Virus record (IMG/VR): IMGVR_UViG_3300033144_008128
Location: 1-45,984 of that record
DNA: 45,984 nucleotides
Source of the DNA: a virus
Direction: 5' to 3' (one strand)
The position numbers and the translations under genes were made by a program. Each line of letters opens with the position of its first letter. The first letter of the stretch is position 1. This document shows, piece by piece, positions 32,065-41,202 of the stretch. Below the pieces are notes generated by a model, which did not search any database, had not been told where the DNA came from, and was given only the letters and a program-made list of their open reading frames with translations.

Positions 32065-35000
32065 ATGGCTACTTTGGCTTATTGGCAGAATAGACTATTC
32101 ATTCAACAACTTTATCATGCAGAATCTAGGATGGATTTTGATGATAATGCTACAGGCCTTCAAGGAGGGGGATTGAATGATAGCTTTCTGGGTTTAGCAG
32201 GAACCTATCCTGATATCTCAGTACCTTCATTACTTGTTTCTAATCCCAAAACCACTGGATTGTCTGAGTACCATACTGATGATTCAATTCAAAGCATTCA
32301 GAATCCTATCACTGTTTCATTCAGTTCTTTAATGGATCCTTATTCATTTACCCTTTATATAAAGGGCTTGATGCAGGGAAATACTATTGAAGCAGGGACT
32401 TTTACTACTCAAGGTTATACTGATCCTGATCCATGGTTGTATTATAGTCTATTAAAACCTATGGGTAACTTAAACCCCATTGATACAGATCGAGAGTCAT
32501 TTGAGTATTGGGGAGCAATACCTTCCAGTGTTACTATCTCAGGTAAACCTGGTGATGTAATGAGGAATAACGTAACCTATTTAGCACTTAGTGCAGATAG
32601 GACAAATGTTATTGGAAGAATATCAAATGAACCAAGATTGATTTATAAGGCTGGTGATGGAGGTAACCCACCTTCTAATTTGGATGTGTACAGGGAGTCC
32701 TCTTATAATTCTTACACCTTACTTGATAGCTCTCCCACTTTCGTTTCAGACAATTCAAACTTTACTACCCCTAACCACTTGTCAGCAGGTAGTGTAGAAA
32801 TAGCGAATAGTACTGGGCATTTCAATTTTTCTCAGGCTGATCTTGACAGCTATAGCAACCAGAATATAATTGTATATTACAGTAAGTCTGAAAGATCTGA
32901 GTATTATAGTGATAAGAGAGTTGGATTTGCTGGCAATGTTGTTCCTTTTAAATTTCAAGATTTAGTTGCAACCATAAATAGTCAAACAGTTGATCTGACT
33001 AAGATAGATATAAATCTTACAAATAATATAAGTGCTAATTACTATGACAGACAAAAGGGGTATAAATGGGTCTTAGGTAAACTGGATGGTACTGTTAATC
33101 TTCATATCAACTGGGGAGATTCAGTTGTTGGAGGGGCTGAAGGTATCTATGAATATTTTAAAGAAGACCTACATGCATTACAATTCTATTGGGGTTCTAC
33201 TACACCAAATTCTGAAGGAGAAGCAGAGTTAACCTTTGATGGAAGGATTAAATCTTTAGCTATCAATGACCATAATGGAGAACTTCATTCAAATGTTGTT
33301 TTTGAAGTAGCTAAAGAATTTACTACATTCCAGATAGAAATAGGAATAGATGAGAATAAACTGCAGTCTACTTCTACATCAACTACATCAACCAGTACAA
33401 CTTCAACCAGTACAACCTCTACATCAACAAGTGTTACTGGGACTTTATCAACCAGTACTACCTCAACCAGTACAACCACAACCAGTACGACTACTACTTC
33501 GACAAGTACTTCGACATCTACAACTACTTCGACATCTACAAGTACGACCTCTACAACAACAACACCTCCTAGTTTAGTTGAATCTACAATTGGAGCAGCG
33601 GGAGATTATCCAACAATAGCAGCATGGGTTGCAGATAAAGCGGGGGATTTTGTTACAGATGGACAGACGCAGAAAGGTATCTTAATTGATGCTAATTTGA
33701 ATGTAACATCAACCACTTCAATTACTGGAGCTACAACTAGCCGAGATAATTATTGGTGGTTGACGTCTGATCTCAGTACAAGAAGACATACGGGAGGAGA
33801 GGGTACTGGGGCCAGCTTAACGGCATCATCAGATATAGGTGCTGCGGCACTACTTCAATCAGACAATGATGTTAGGATAGATTTCATTGAAATTGATTGT
33901 AATAGTAATGCAGAAATAGGGCTGCGTATCCATGGAGGAGATCTCTGGGTATTGATTGATGGAAATATTATACATGGGGCGGGTACCAGCAGTATCCCTA
34001 TAGTTGGGGGTATAGGCATCACAGTTGAAGACAGTGGCGAGAGTGACATCTGGATTAGAAACAATTCAATCTATGACATTACTGATGTTAATGGTACTGG
34101 AGATGCTTATGGAATATACATTGTGGATCCTGGGCATCGTGAATTATTTCTTCATAACAACAGCATCCATGAGATAGGAGATTCGGGGGATGCTAATTGT
34201 TATGGTATATATTCAAATGAAGCTGATCTACATGAATGTATTAATAATATTGCAATAGATATTTTAGGAACAGTAACTAGTGAATGCTTTTCTAACTTGG
34301 GTCAGGTCTATGCTTCAGGATTAATTTCTTCTGACATCACGGCAATAGGTGCTAACTCAAGAATTAATGAAACTGCGGCACACATTTGGGCTCAACCCCA
34401 GAATAGAGATTATCATTTGATGGATGGTTCCTATGCCTTAGAAAATGGTACAGACCTATCAAGTTATTTTACTCATGACTATGAAGAAGATACACGTCCA
34501 TATAATACAGGTAATTGGGATATAGGTTGTGATGAAGGTACTCCATTTGTAACTAGTACATCTACATCTACTACATCGACATCTACTACAACTACCTCAA
34601 CTACAACTACCTCAACTAGTACTACGACGACTAGTACGACGACTACGTCTAGCAGTACCTCAACTACAACTACTTCAACCAGTACTACTACGACGTCTAC
34701 ATCGACTACGACAACTAGCACTACGACGACTAGCACTACGACGACTAGCACTACTACTACTTCAACAAGTACTACATCGACTACTACAACACCTTCTTAT
34801 ACAATAGTTGAATCAACCATCGGGGCTGCCGGAGACTATCCTACAGTTGCTGCTTGGATCACAGACAAGGCTGGGGATTTTGTTGGAGACAATGAACAAC
34901 ATAAAGGCATCTTAATTGATAATACAAATTATGATATCACTTCAACAATTACTTTCACTGGAGCCACAACGGATGCTACTAGGAATTGGTGGCTGACCTC

Positions 35001-38000
35001 TGATCCAAGTGTTAGACATACAGGAGAAGAAGGCACTGGTGCTAGAATAAGAGCCGCTGCTATTATACCAACATTGATTGATATTGAAGATGACTGTATT
35101 ATAGATTATGTAGAGGTCAATGGTAATACTGATGTATGGCCGAATGCTATTGGAATAACAATTGACTCTCCAAATTATTGTAGAATTGATAGCTGCATAG
35201 TTCATAATATTGGGGGTGGAGCGGCGAATGTTGCCATTTGGACAACTGGAAATGGAATTGATGTTGACTTATGGAACAATTTGATTTATGATATAGTGGG
35301 AGATGGACTAGGAGGACTTGTTGTAGGTATTTTTATAGCTCCTAATGAGAACCTTATTCAAATATACAATAATACAGTTGATGAAATTGGAGTCTCTGGA
35401 GATGATGCTAATGGGATCTCTCTTGATTCCTTTCTTACTTGGGGTTACTGTAGAAATAATATCGTTACTAGGATGACTGGAACTACTACTAATTGTTTCT
35501 TTCAAACTGCTGGTTGGACTAATTCTCATAATATATCATCAGATACTACTGCACCTGGTACAGATGCTTTAACAGAAAGATCTATCTTTAATATATGTGC
35601 AGATCCAACCAACAGAGACTATCATCTTGTTACTGGTTCTGATGCTTATGAATCAGGATGGGATGGTACTTCATATTTTACTAATGATATAGATGGTGAC
35701 ACAAGACCTTCTGGAATTGCTTGGGATAGAGGAGCCGATGAAGCACTTAGCTTGGCTACATCTACTTCAACTAGTAGTACAACGACAAGTACCACTTCTA
35801 CTTCTTCTTCAACCAGTACTACTGTGACAGCTACATCTACAAGTACAACGTCAACCAGTACTACATCTACTTCATCTACTACGACGTCAACAAGTACATC
35901 TACGTCAACCACTACTACGTCAACCACTACTACATCAACTAGTACGACGACTACGAGTACTACTTCTACGAGTACTACTTCTACTACAACCACTCCTTCT
36001 TATACAATAGTAGAATCCACAATAGGAGTTGCAGGTGCTTACACAACGATTGCAGCTTGGGTTGCAGGCCAGGCTGGAGACTTTGTTGCAGATGAGGAAA
36101 GACAGAAAGGTATATTAATTGATAATACCAATTATGATCATAGCACTGATGTTGCTTTAACAGGGGCTACCACAGACTCAACTAGAAATTGGTGGTTGAC
36201 TTCAGACCCCTCAGTAAGACATACAGGTGAAGAGGGAACTGGAGCTAGAATAAGGTCAACTGCTGACAATCAGTATGTGTTAGGTATTCAAGATGATGCT
36301 ATAATTGAGTTTATAGAATTTAATGCAAATAAGAACGGAACTCAGGCTGGTTTATATGTAGCCAGTGGAGGATTTTGTAAGATAAATAGCTGTATCATTC
36401 ATGGTATGAGAAGTGGAATAGGTAACAATGGAATCTTGATAACTGGTGCTGGTCAATCAATAGAGATATGGAATAACTTGATCTATGATGTTTCTGATAC
36501 TGGAACTTCTAATACTCAAAATGGAATCTTTATTGTCACTGGTGCTCAGGAATCTATAAGAATCTATAATAATTCAATTGATGATATAGGTGATTCTGAT
36601 GATTCTTCTTGTCTGGGGATTAACCTAAATACATTTATTACTACTGGAGAGTGTAGAAATAATATTGTGACTTCGATTCGTGGAACTATCAATAGTTACT
36701 GTTATTTTAATCATGCTGGATATCAAAACTCTCATAATGTATCTTCAGATGATACAGCACCTGGTACAGATGCTTTAACTGGCAGAGATGACAATTCTAT
36801 TATATATGCTGACCATCTCAATAGAGATTATCATTTGGTTGAAGGTACAGATGTACTAAACAATGGCTGGGATGGATCATCTTATTTCACAAATGATTTT
36901 GAAGAAGACATTAGACCTTCCCCCCAATATAATAGATTCTATGAACCTCTTTCTTCACATGTGGAAATACCTCATAGCAGTTTGATGTCATTTAGTGATG
37001 GTGTAAATGATAAACCTTTTAGTATTAGTGCTTGGATTTATATTAACAGTGGTGAGGCTATTCAGGGGTTCCCAATCCTTGAGAAAGTGGATGAACGAGA
37101 TGAAGGATGGGAATTTTATGTTTCAACTTCTTTGATTATTTATCTCTATGATCATGATTCTGTTTTTACATATATTGGACGCTATTTTGATGGTATGTCT
37201 TCTTATGAAGAAGAATGGATTCATGTTGTTTGCAGATATAATGGTAGTTCAAATGTATCTGGGTTAAGGTTATCTTTGAATAGTGTACCTTTGACAACCG
37301 TCCCACTTACTAGTGGAACCTATGAGCATCTTACGACAGAGTCTTCTACAACTGAAATTGGTTTACATGATGGAGGTTTTGGTATCTTTCCTACTGGACG
37401 TATAAGAGATGTTAAAGTTTTCTCAGAGGAATTATCACAATCTGCTATAAATCAAGAATATTTAACAGAAGATTATACAACCAACCTAGTTGCTCATTAT
37501 AAACTACATGATAATGCAGACGATTTCGGATCAAATTCATTACATGGTACAAGTTATAATGTGACATTTCATTCTGCACCTGTTTGGGATAGAGGCTGTG
37601 ATGAGGGTACACCATTTGTTGCTTCCACTTCAACTAGTACTTCAACTAGTACTTCAACCTCTACTACCTCAACCTCTACTACGACAACTAGTACATCAAC
37701 CACTACTACATCAACATCAACTAGTACAACAACTACACTCATTCCTGGAGATCCTGAGTGGATTGAAAGATTTGAAAATGCATCCGGTTATGATAATCCA
37801 ACAGACTGGACTGAAGAAAATTCACCTGATCCTAATTATCCAACTTCAAGTGTATCAGGGGCTCCAGCAGATTGGGGTAATGAATGCTTTAAAACAACAC
37901 CTACAGCTGAATATGGAGTAGGAGATGTCTTTGGTTCAAAGGAATCTGATACTTGGTTGAAGTTTGAATTTATCATAGAAAGTGAATTACTATCTAATAG

Positions 38001-39549
38001 CACCTCTGATAGGATTTGTTTAGTTATATCAGAGGATGGTGAAGTAGCAGAGTTCTATATTTATAAAGATGGAAGTGGGAACTTACAGATACGAGCAATA
38101 ATACATCATGGAGACCCCCCAATACCTTATGGATATTATTACAGTCTAACTTCTCAATACTTATCTTTAGACACTCCATACAGGATTGAGTTTAAATACA
38201 ACTGGACTAACAAGAAATGGGCCTGGAGATTAGATGGAATCAATCAACCAAATGATAATGACTCATCAGCTCCTATAACTTTAGAGGGGACAATTGAACC
38301 GGATTACGCAGATTCTGCGGGTGTTAGACACCTAAGGGTAGGAGGTAATACTGAATCAACAACTTATTGGGATAACATAGGTGGAGATACAAGAGGTTGG
38401 ATTGGAGATAGTGGAACTGGAACTACAACAAGTACCTCTACAACAAGTACAAGTACATCGTCTACTACAACAAGTACAACAACAACTTCTACCAGTACCA
38501 CGTCCACCACAACTACTGGACCTTCAGAGTCAATAGTTGACCCTGATGATGGAGGAGGGACAGACTATACTTCACTATCCATTTGGGAATCTAATGAGCA
38601 AGGACCTTTAACTCAGGTAGCTTTAGCCACTTGTCGTTGTACTGGTGGTACTGCTGATACATCTACAGTAGTTTTAGAAAGTTGGACTACCAGCTCTGAT
38701 CATTATGTTAAGATTTGGACTGATCCTTCAGAATCATACAGACATAATGGAGCTTGGAGTACTGGAAATAAATATAGATTAGAAGTTCAAAGTGGATCTG
38801 GAAGTTGCATTCACTCAGTTGATGCATTTCATTTAAGACTCGAAGGATTACAGATGGAAGCTGAAGATGATGGAAGCAACCCAACCAGAGGATTTACAAT
38901 ATCTGAATCTGGAAGTAATGATGTTGAATATTATATAAGTCATAATATTTTTAAGAAGCCCAGTGGGTCTTTAACTGCTCAAGAAGCTGACTTAATTTCA
39001 ATACAGGTTGGTGGAGGAAGCGTAGGCTCTGGTTCAGTGGCTTATATCTGGAATAATATTGTATATCATACTAATGCAACTAACAGCAGTGGTATACTAT
39101 CTGCAGATGAGTTCCCTGATGCTTTCATATATAATAATACAGTATATGATGCTTACTATGGTATAGTTGTATGGGAGAGTACTACTATAAAGAATAATTT
39201 AGTACAGAGTTCTTCAGATTCAGACTATGTTGAGAATACTTCTCCAAGTGGTACTAATAATTTAGACCAAGATGGCTCAGCTCCTGCATCTAATCCTATT
39301 AATAATAAAAATGTTGATTTTCTGGATGAAACGGGGTTGGATTTTAGATTGTATTACACAGATGATGATGCTAAAGAAGCTGGAGCTAATCTTGGCTCAG
39401 ATAATGATTTACCATTTAGTGATGACATTGTTGGTAATTCAAGGCCCACAGATACTGACTGGGATTGTGGAGCTTCTGAAGCAATAAGTAGTTACACAAC
39501 GACATCAACAAGTACAAGTACAACAAGTACAACGACGACAACTATTTGA
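32065..39549 (+). CDS. Giant tail tube-like/adhesin fusion protein
   Basis: 2494-residue protein. Residues 1-434 are a tail-tube-like domain, paralogous to the proteins on both sides (MATLAYWQNRLFIQQ start, PFKFQDLVATI, KWVLGKLDG). After it, Thr/Ser linkers (435-500, 830-909, 1232-1310, 1854-1891, 2120-2151, 2478-2493) separate: beta-helix unit 1 (501-829), unit 2 (910-1231), unit 3 with a laminin-G-like domain inside (1311-1853), one copy of the EWIERFEN domain also found in the 2046-residue adhesin (1892-2119), and beta-helix unit 4 (2152-2477). Units 1-3 begin VESTIGxAGxYxTxAAW; all four end in a WDxGxxE cap. I chose the ATG at 32065 because it aligns with the paralogs. It probably decorates the tail with receptor-binding arms; copy number is unknown. 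Confidence 0.75.
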   Translation: MATLAYWQNRLFIQQLYHAESRMDFDDNATGLQGGGLNDSFLGLAGTYPDISVPSLLVSNPKTTGLSEYHTDDSIQSIQNPITVSFSSLMDPYSFTLYIKGLMQGNTIEAGTFTTQGYTDPDPWLYYSLLKPMGNLNPIDTDRESFEYWGAIPSSVTISGKPGDVMRNNVTYLALSADRTNVIGRISNEPRLIYKAGDGGNPPSNLDVYRESSYNSYTLLDSSPTFVSDNSNFTTPNHLSAGSVEIANSTGHFNFSQADLDSYSNQNIIVYYSKSERSEYYSDKRVGFAGNVVPFKFQDLVATINSQTVDLTKIDINLTNNISANYYDRQKGYKWVLGKLDGTVNLHINWGDSVVGGAEGIYEYFKEDLHALQFYWGSTTPNSEGEAELTFDGRIKSLAINDHNGELHSNVVFEVAKEFTTFQIEIGIDENKLQSTSTSTTSTSTTSTSTTSTSTSVTGTLSTSTTSTSTTTTSTTTTSTSTSTSTTTSTSTSTTSTTTTPPSLVESTIGAAGDYPTIAAWVADKAGDFVTDGQTQKGILIDANLNVTSTTSITGATTSRDNYWWLTSDLSTRRHTGGEGTGASLTASSDIGAAALLQSDNDVRIDFIEIDCNSNAEIGLRIHGGDLWVLIDGNIIHGAGTSSIPIVGGIGITVEDSGESDIWIRNNSIYDITDVNGTGDAYGIYIVDPGHRELFLHNNSIHEIGDSGDANCYGIYSNEADLHECINNIAIDILGTVTSECFSNLGQVYASGLISSDITAIGANSRINETAAHIWAQPQNRDYHLMDGSYALENGTDLSSYFTHDYEEDTRPYNTGNWDIGCDEGTPFVTSTSTSTTSTSTTTTSTTTTSTSTTTTSTTTTSSSTSTTTTSTSTTTTSTSTTTTSTTTTSTTTTSTTTTSTSTTSTTTTPSYTIVESTIGAAGDYPTVAAWITDKAGDFVGDNEQHKGILIDNTNYDITSTITFTGATTDATRNWWLTSDPSVRHTGEEGTGARIRAAAIIPTLIDIEDDCIIDYVEVNGNTDVWPNAIGITIDSPNYCRIDSCIVHNIGGGAANVAIWTTGNGIDVDLWNNLIYDIVGDGLGGLVVGIFIAPNENLIQIYNNTVDEIGVSGDDANGISLDSFLTWGYCRNNIVTRMTGTTTNCFFQTAGWTNSHNISSDTTAPGTDALTERSIFNICADPTNRDYHLVTGSDAYESGWDGTSYFTNDIDGDTRPSGIAWDRGADEALSLATSTSTSSTTTSTTSTSSSTSTTVTATSTSTTSTSTTSTSSTTTSTSTSTSTTTTSTTTTSTSTTTTSTTSTSTTSTTTTPSYTIVESTIGVAGAYTTIAAWVAGQAGDFVADEERQKGILIDNTNYDHSTDVALTGATTDSTRNWWLTSDPSVRHTGEEGTGARIRSTADNQYVLGIQDDAIIEFIEFNANKNGTQAGLYVASGGFCKINSCIIHGMRSGIGNNGILITGAGQSIEIWNNLIYDVSDTGTSNTQNGIFIVTGAQESIRIYNNSIDDIGDSDDSSCLGINLNTFITTGECRNNIVTSIRGTINSYCYFNHAGYQNSHNVSSDDTAPGTDALTGRDDNSIIYADHLNRDYHLVEGTDVLNNGWDGSSYFTNDFEEDIRPSPQYNRFYEPLSSHVEIPHSSLMSFSDGVNDKPFSISAWIYINSGEAIQGFPILEKVDERDEGWEFYVSTSLIIYLYDHDSVFTYIGRYFDGMSSYEEEWIHVVCRYNGSSNVSGLRLSLNSVPLTTVPLTSGTYEHLTTESSTTEIGLHDGGFGIFPTGRIRDVKVFSEELSQSAINQEYLTEDYTTNLVAHYKLHDNADDFGSNSLHGTSYNVTFHSAPVWDRGCDEGTPFVASTSTSTSTSTSTSTTSTSTTTTSTSTTTTSTSTSTTTTLIPGDPEWIERFENASGYDNPTDWTEENSPDPNYPTSSVSGAPADWGNECFKTTPTAEYGVGDVFGSKESDTWLKFEFIIESELLSNSTSDRICLVISEDGEVAEFYIYKDGSGNLQIRAIIHHGDPPIPYGYYYSLTSQYLSLDTPYRIEFKYNWTNKKWAWRLDGINQPNDNDSSAPITLEGTIEPDYADSAGVRHLRVGGNTESTTYWDNIGGDTRGWIGDSGTGTTTSTSTTSTSTSSTTTSTTTTSTSTTSTTTTGPSESIVDPDDGGGTDYTSLSIWESNEQGPLTQVALATCRCTGGTADTSTVVLESWTTSSDHYVKIWTDPSESYRHNGAWSTGNKYRLEVQSGSGSCIHSVDAFHLRLEGLQMEAEDDGSNPTRGFTISESGSNDVEYYISHNIFKKPSGSLTAQEADLISIQVGGGSVGSGSVAYIWNNIVYHTNATNSSGILSADEFPDAFIYNNTVYDAYYGIVVWESTTIKNNLVQSSSDSDYVENTSPSGTNNLDQDGSAPASNPINNKNVDFLDETGLDFRLYYTDDDAKEAGANLGSDNDLPFSDDIVGNSRPTDTDWDCGASEAISSYTTTSTSTSTTSTTTTTI
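33367..33564 (+). repeat. Thr/Ser codon tract 1 of giant tube protein
   Basis: 66 codons, nearly all Thr/Ser (one SVTGTL interruption), separating the tube domain from beta-helix unit 1. Confidence 0.85.
34552..34791 (+). repeat. Thr/Ser codon tract 2 of giant tube protein
   Basis: 80 Thr/Ser codons between beta-helix units 1 and 2, beginning right after the unit 1 cap (WDIGCDEGTPFV). Confidence 0.9.
35758..35994 (+). repeat. Thr/Ser codon tract 3 of giant tube protein
   Basis: 79 codons of Thr/Ser with isolated Val and Ala, between beta-helix units 2 and 3. Confidence 0.85.
36925..37575 (+). other. Laminin-G/concanavalin-like domain inserted in beta-helix unit 3
   Basis: The segment coding residues about 1621-1837 of the giant protein looks like a LamG-type lectin fold: SHVEIPHSSLMSFSDG, PFSISAWIYINSGE, FPILEKVDERDEGWEFYV, EEWIHVVCRYNGSSNVSGLR and GRIRDVKVFSEELSQSAINQ. 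It interrupts unit 3 between its DIRPSPQ segment and its cap VWDRGCDEGTPFV. Such domains often bind glycans. Boundaries are approximate. Confidence 0.65.
37624..37737 (+). repeat. Thr/Ser codon tract 4 of giant tube protein
   Basis: 38 Thr/Ser codons leading directly into the LIPGDPEWIERFEN domain, the same junction (Thr run then LIPDDPEWIERYEN) seen three times in the 2046-residue adhesin. Confidence 0.9.
38422..38517 (+). repeat. Thr/Ser codon tract 5 of giant tube protein
   Basis: 32 Thr/Ser codons between the EWIERFEN-type domain and beta-helix unit 4. A final tract of 16 codons (39496-39543) precedes the C-terminal residue. Confidence 0.9.
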
Positions 39550-39578
39550 TTGACCGAGAGGTGTAAATTGTTTATATT
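39550..39578 (+). promoter_or_regulatory. Sigma70-type promoter before tail tube gene
   Basis: TTGACC at 39550-39555, a 17-base spacer, then TATATT at 39573-39578. The -10 and spacing are the same as in the promoter at 639-667. The tube gene starts 32 bases further on with a GGAGG ribosome site. A dedicated promoter fits the high copy number needed for a tube subunit. Confidence 0.65.
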
Positions 39579-39610
39579 AACTTATAACCCTTAAATAACT
39601 GGAGGTAATT

Positions 39611-40708
39611 ATGGCTACAAGAACGCTGTGGCAGGATAAATACGCCATAGAGCAGACGGCTACTCTTATTGCTAAACCGGATTTTGATCCGGCTGGTGCT
39701 ATTGGGATCGAGGGTACAGGGGCAGCGAATGGGGTTTTCCTCAATCCTACTACTGACCATCCTCATCTGAATCCTAGTTCTGCTATCAATGAACAGGAAC
39801 TCGCGATTGGTTTGTCACAAAGACACCATCTTGAGTACAACACCACGACAGCTGAACCAAACAGCGTCACATTAAATATGCAAATGAATGCTTATAACCT
39901 TTCCCTTTTTATCTGGCTATTATTTCAATCAGCAGCAGGTGAAGGTGCAGATGGTTCTAATACTATCATGTCTGCAATACCATACACAGAGGCTGATTAC
40001 GAAATCTATTGTTCCATCTCTCGTTTGTTAGGTGGAGTATCTGGAGATGCTGATACAGTATCACAGTACATGGTTGGATGTATTTGTAGTTCTTTTACAA
40101 TTACAGGAGAGTCTGGTGGTATTATGCAACTCTCAGCAGAGATGATGGGAGCTAACTGGGCAATAGCTAATAATGATTTAGGAACAGAAACATGGGCTTC
40201 TTTGGCATTCTCTGATAAGGCTCCATTGAAATTCCAGGACATGAGCTTCCAATTGGATGGTGAAGTTGTTGACATTCCTTCTATTTCATTGACAGTTAAT
40301 GCTAATGTCACACCACAATTCTACAACAATGATACTATCCAAAAATTTGTACTGGGTCGTATGGCTGTTGAAGGAAACTTCGGAGTCCCCTTTGGTACTG
40401 CATCTGGACAGGATGAATCTCAGCAGATTCTTGACTTTCAAAATGGAATTGATAAGCGAGTCCATGGTTGGTGGGGAGATTCAGATGGCGCTGCTGATAA
40501 TGCTGTTGCTTTTGTCACTAATGCCAGGTACACAGAAACTGAAATGGCAGATGCAGAAGGTGAAATAGTTACCAACTGTACATTTGCAGGAGTATATGAT
40601 GCAGATGGAAACAATGCAATTGAAATGTATGCTGGCTATGCAACTGCTGATTTGGTACGTGGAGCACCAGCAGCCACAACAACATCTACATCTACATCAT
40701 CTACATAA
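39611..40708 (+). CDS. Tail tube protein with C-terminal Thr/Ser tag
   Basis: 365-residue probable main tail tube subunit, the intact and shortest of three paralogs. It starts ATRTLWQDKYAIEQTATL and has a central hydrophobic region (AYNLSLFIWLLFQSAAG), a FTITGESGGIMQLSAEMMG stretch, PLKFQDMSFQLDGE and a VLGRMAVEGNFGVPFGTASG region, all aligning with the other two copies. Residues 356-365 are Thr/Ser only, a short version of the tag. It has its own promoter and a strong GGAGG site, then the assembly genes and tape measure, which is the usual order tube, chaperones, tape measure. The tube assignment rests on this order and on family pattern. Confidence 0.7.
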   Translation: MATRTLWQDKYAIEQTATLIAKPDFDPAGAIGIEGTGAANGVFLNPTTDHPHLNPSSAINEQELAIGLSQRHHLEYNTTTAEPNSVTLNMQMNAYNLSLFIWLLFQSAAGEGADGSNTIMSAIPYTEADYEIYCSISRLLGGVSGDADTVSQYMVGCICSSFTITGESGGIMQLSAEMMGANWAIANNDLGTETWASLAFSDKAPLKFQDMSFQLDGEVVDIPSISLTVNANVTPQFYNNDTIQKFVLGRMAVEGNFGVPFGTASGQDESQQILDFQNGIDKRVHGWWGDSDGAADNAVAFVTNARYTETEMADAEGEIVTNCTFAGVYDADGNNAIEMYAGYATADLVRGAPAATTTSTSTSST

Positions 40709-40740
40709 TTAATTAGAATCTAACCTAAAGGAGGTACCAA

Positions 40741-41202
40741 ATGATTACTGCAGTCGAACGTAGAACTGTTCCTTTTGTACTTGAGGAAGACCGTGCAAGT
40801 ACACCCAAAGAGCAATCCATTTTTTGGATTATGCCCAAAAGAAGCCATGAAGCTAACATAACATTGTCACGTTATGGTGGAACTTCAAAGGATGGAAGAC
40901 AAGGCTTCAGGGACTTCAATGTTAAAAAGCTGGACACAGCAGACATTGATGAATTTGTCTCATTGGTTGAAAAAGTTGAGAGATATCAATTAGCATCAGA
41001 CAGTGATTTCTATGGGCAATTCAAAGATGGAGTCATTGCTGAAACTATTGATAAAATGATTTTGACTGAAGTAGCAAGGTCTATGAGTTCTGCTCATCTA
41101 ACTGAAATTTTTGATGCAGCAGGTGATACTCATAAATTGGAACAGGGACGTTGGGTTGGTGATCAACCACCTATAAATCTTCAAGAAAAATTGGAGAAAT
41201 AA
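40741..41202 (+). CDS. Probable tail assembly chaperone, first
   Basis: 153-residue protein between the tail tube and tape measure genes, where tail assembly chaperones (lambda G/GT-type) are encoded. It opens with a strand-rich part (FVLEEDRASTPKEQSIFWIM), has an EANITLSRYGG segment, and ends with a helical region (EVARSMSSAHLTEIFDAAGD, LQEKLEK). GGAGG stands seven bases before the start. The next gene starts on its stop codon (TAATG), so unlike lambda no frameshift is needed to join the two. Assignment is by position and approximate size. Confidence 0.55.
   Translation: MITAVERRTVPFVLEEDRASTPKEQSIFWIMPKRSHEANITLSRYGGTSKDGRQGFRDFNVKKLDTADIDEFVSLVEKVERYQLASDSDFYGQFKDGVIAETIDKMILTEVARSMSSAHLTEIFDAAGDTHKLEQGRWVGDQPPINLQEKLEK

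Noticed and set aside
32050-32072. Promoter or TTG start at TTGACA before the giant tube gene
   Set aside because: No -10 is present at the right distance, and the ATG at 32065 aligns with both paralogs.
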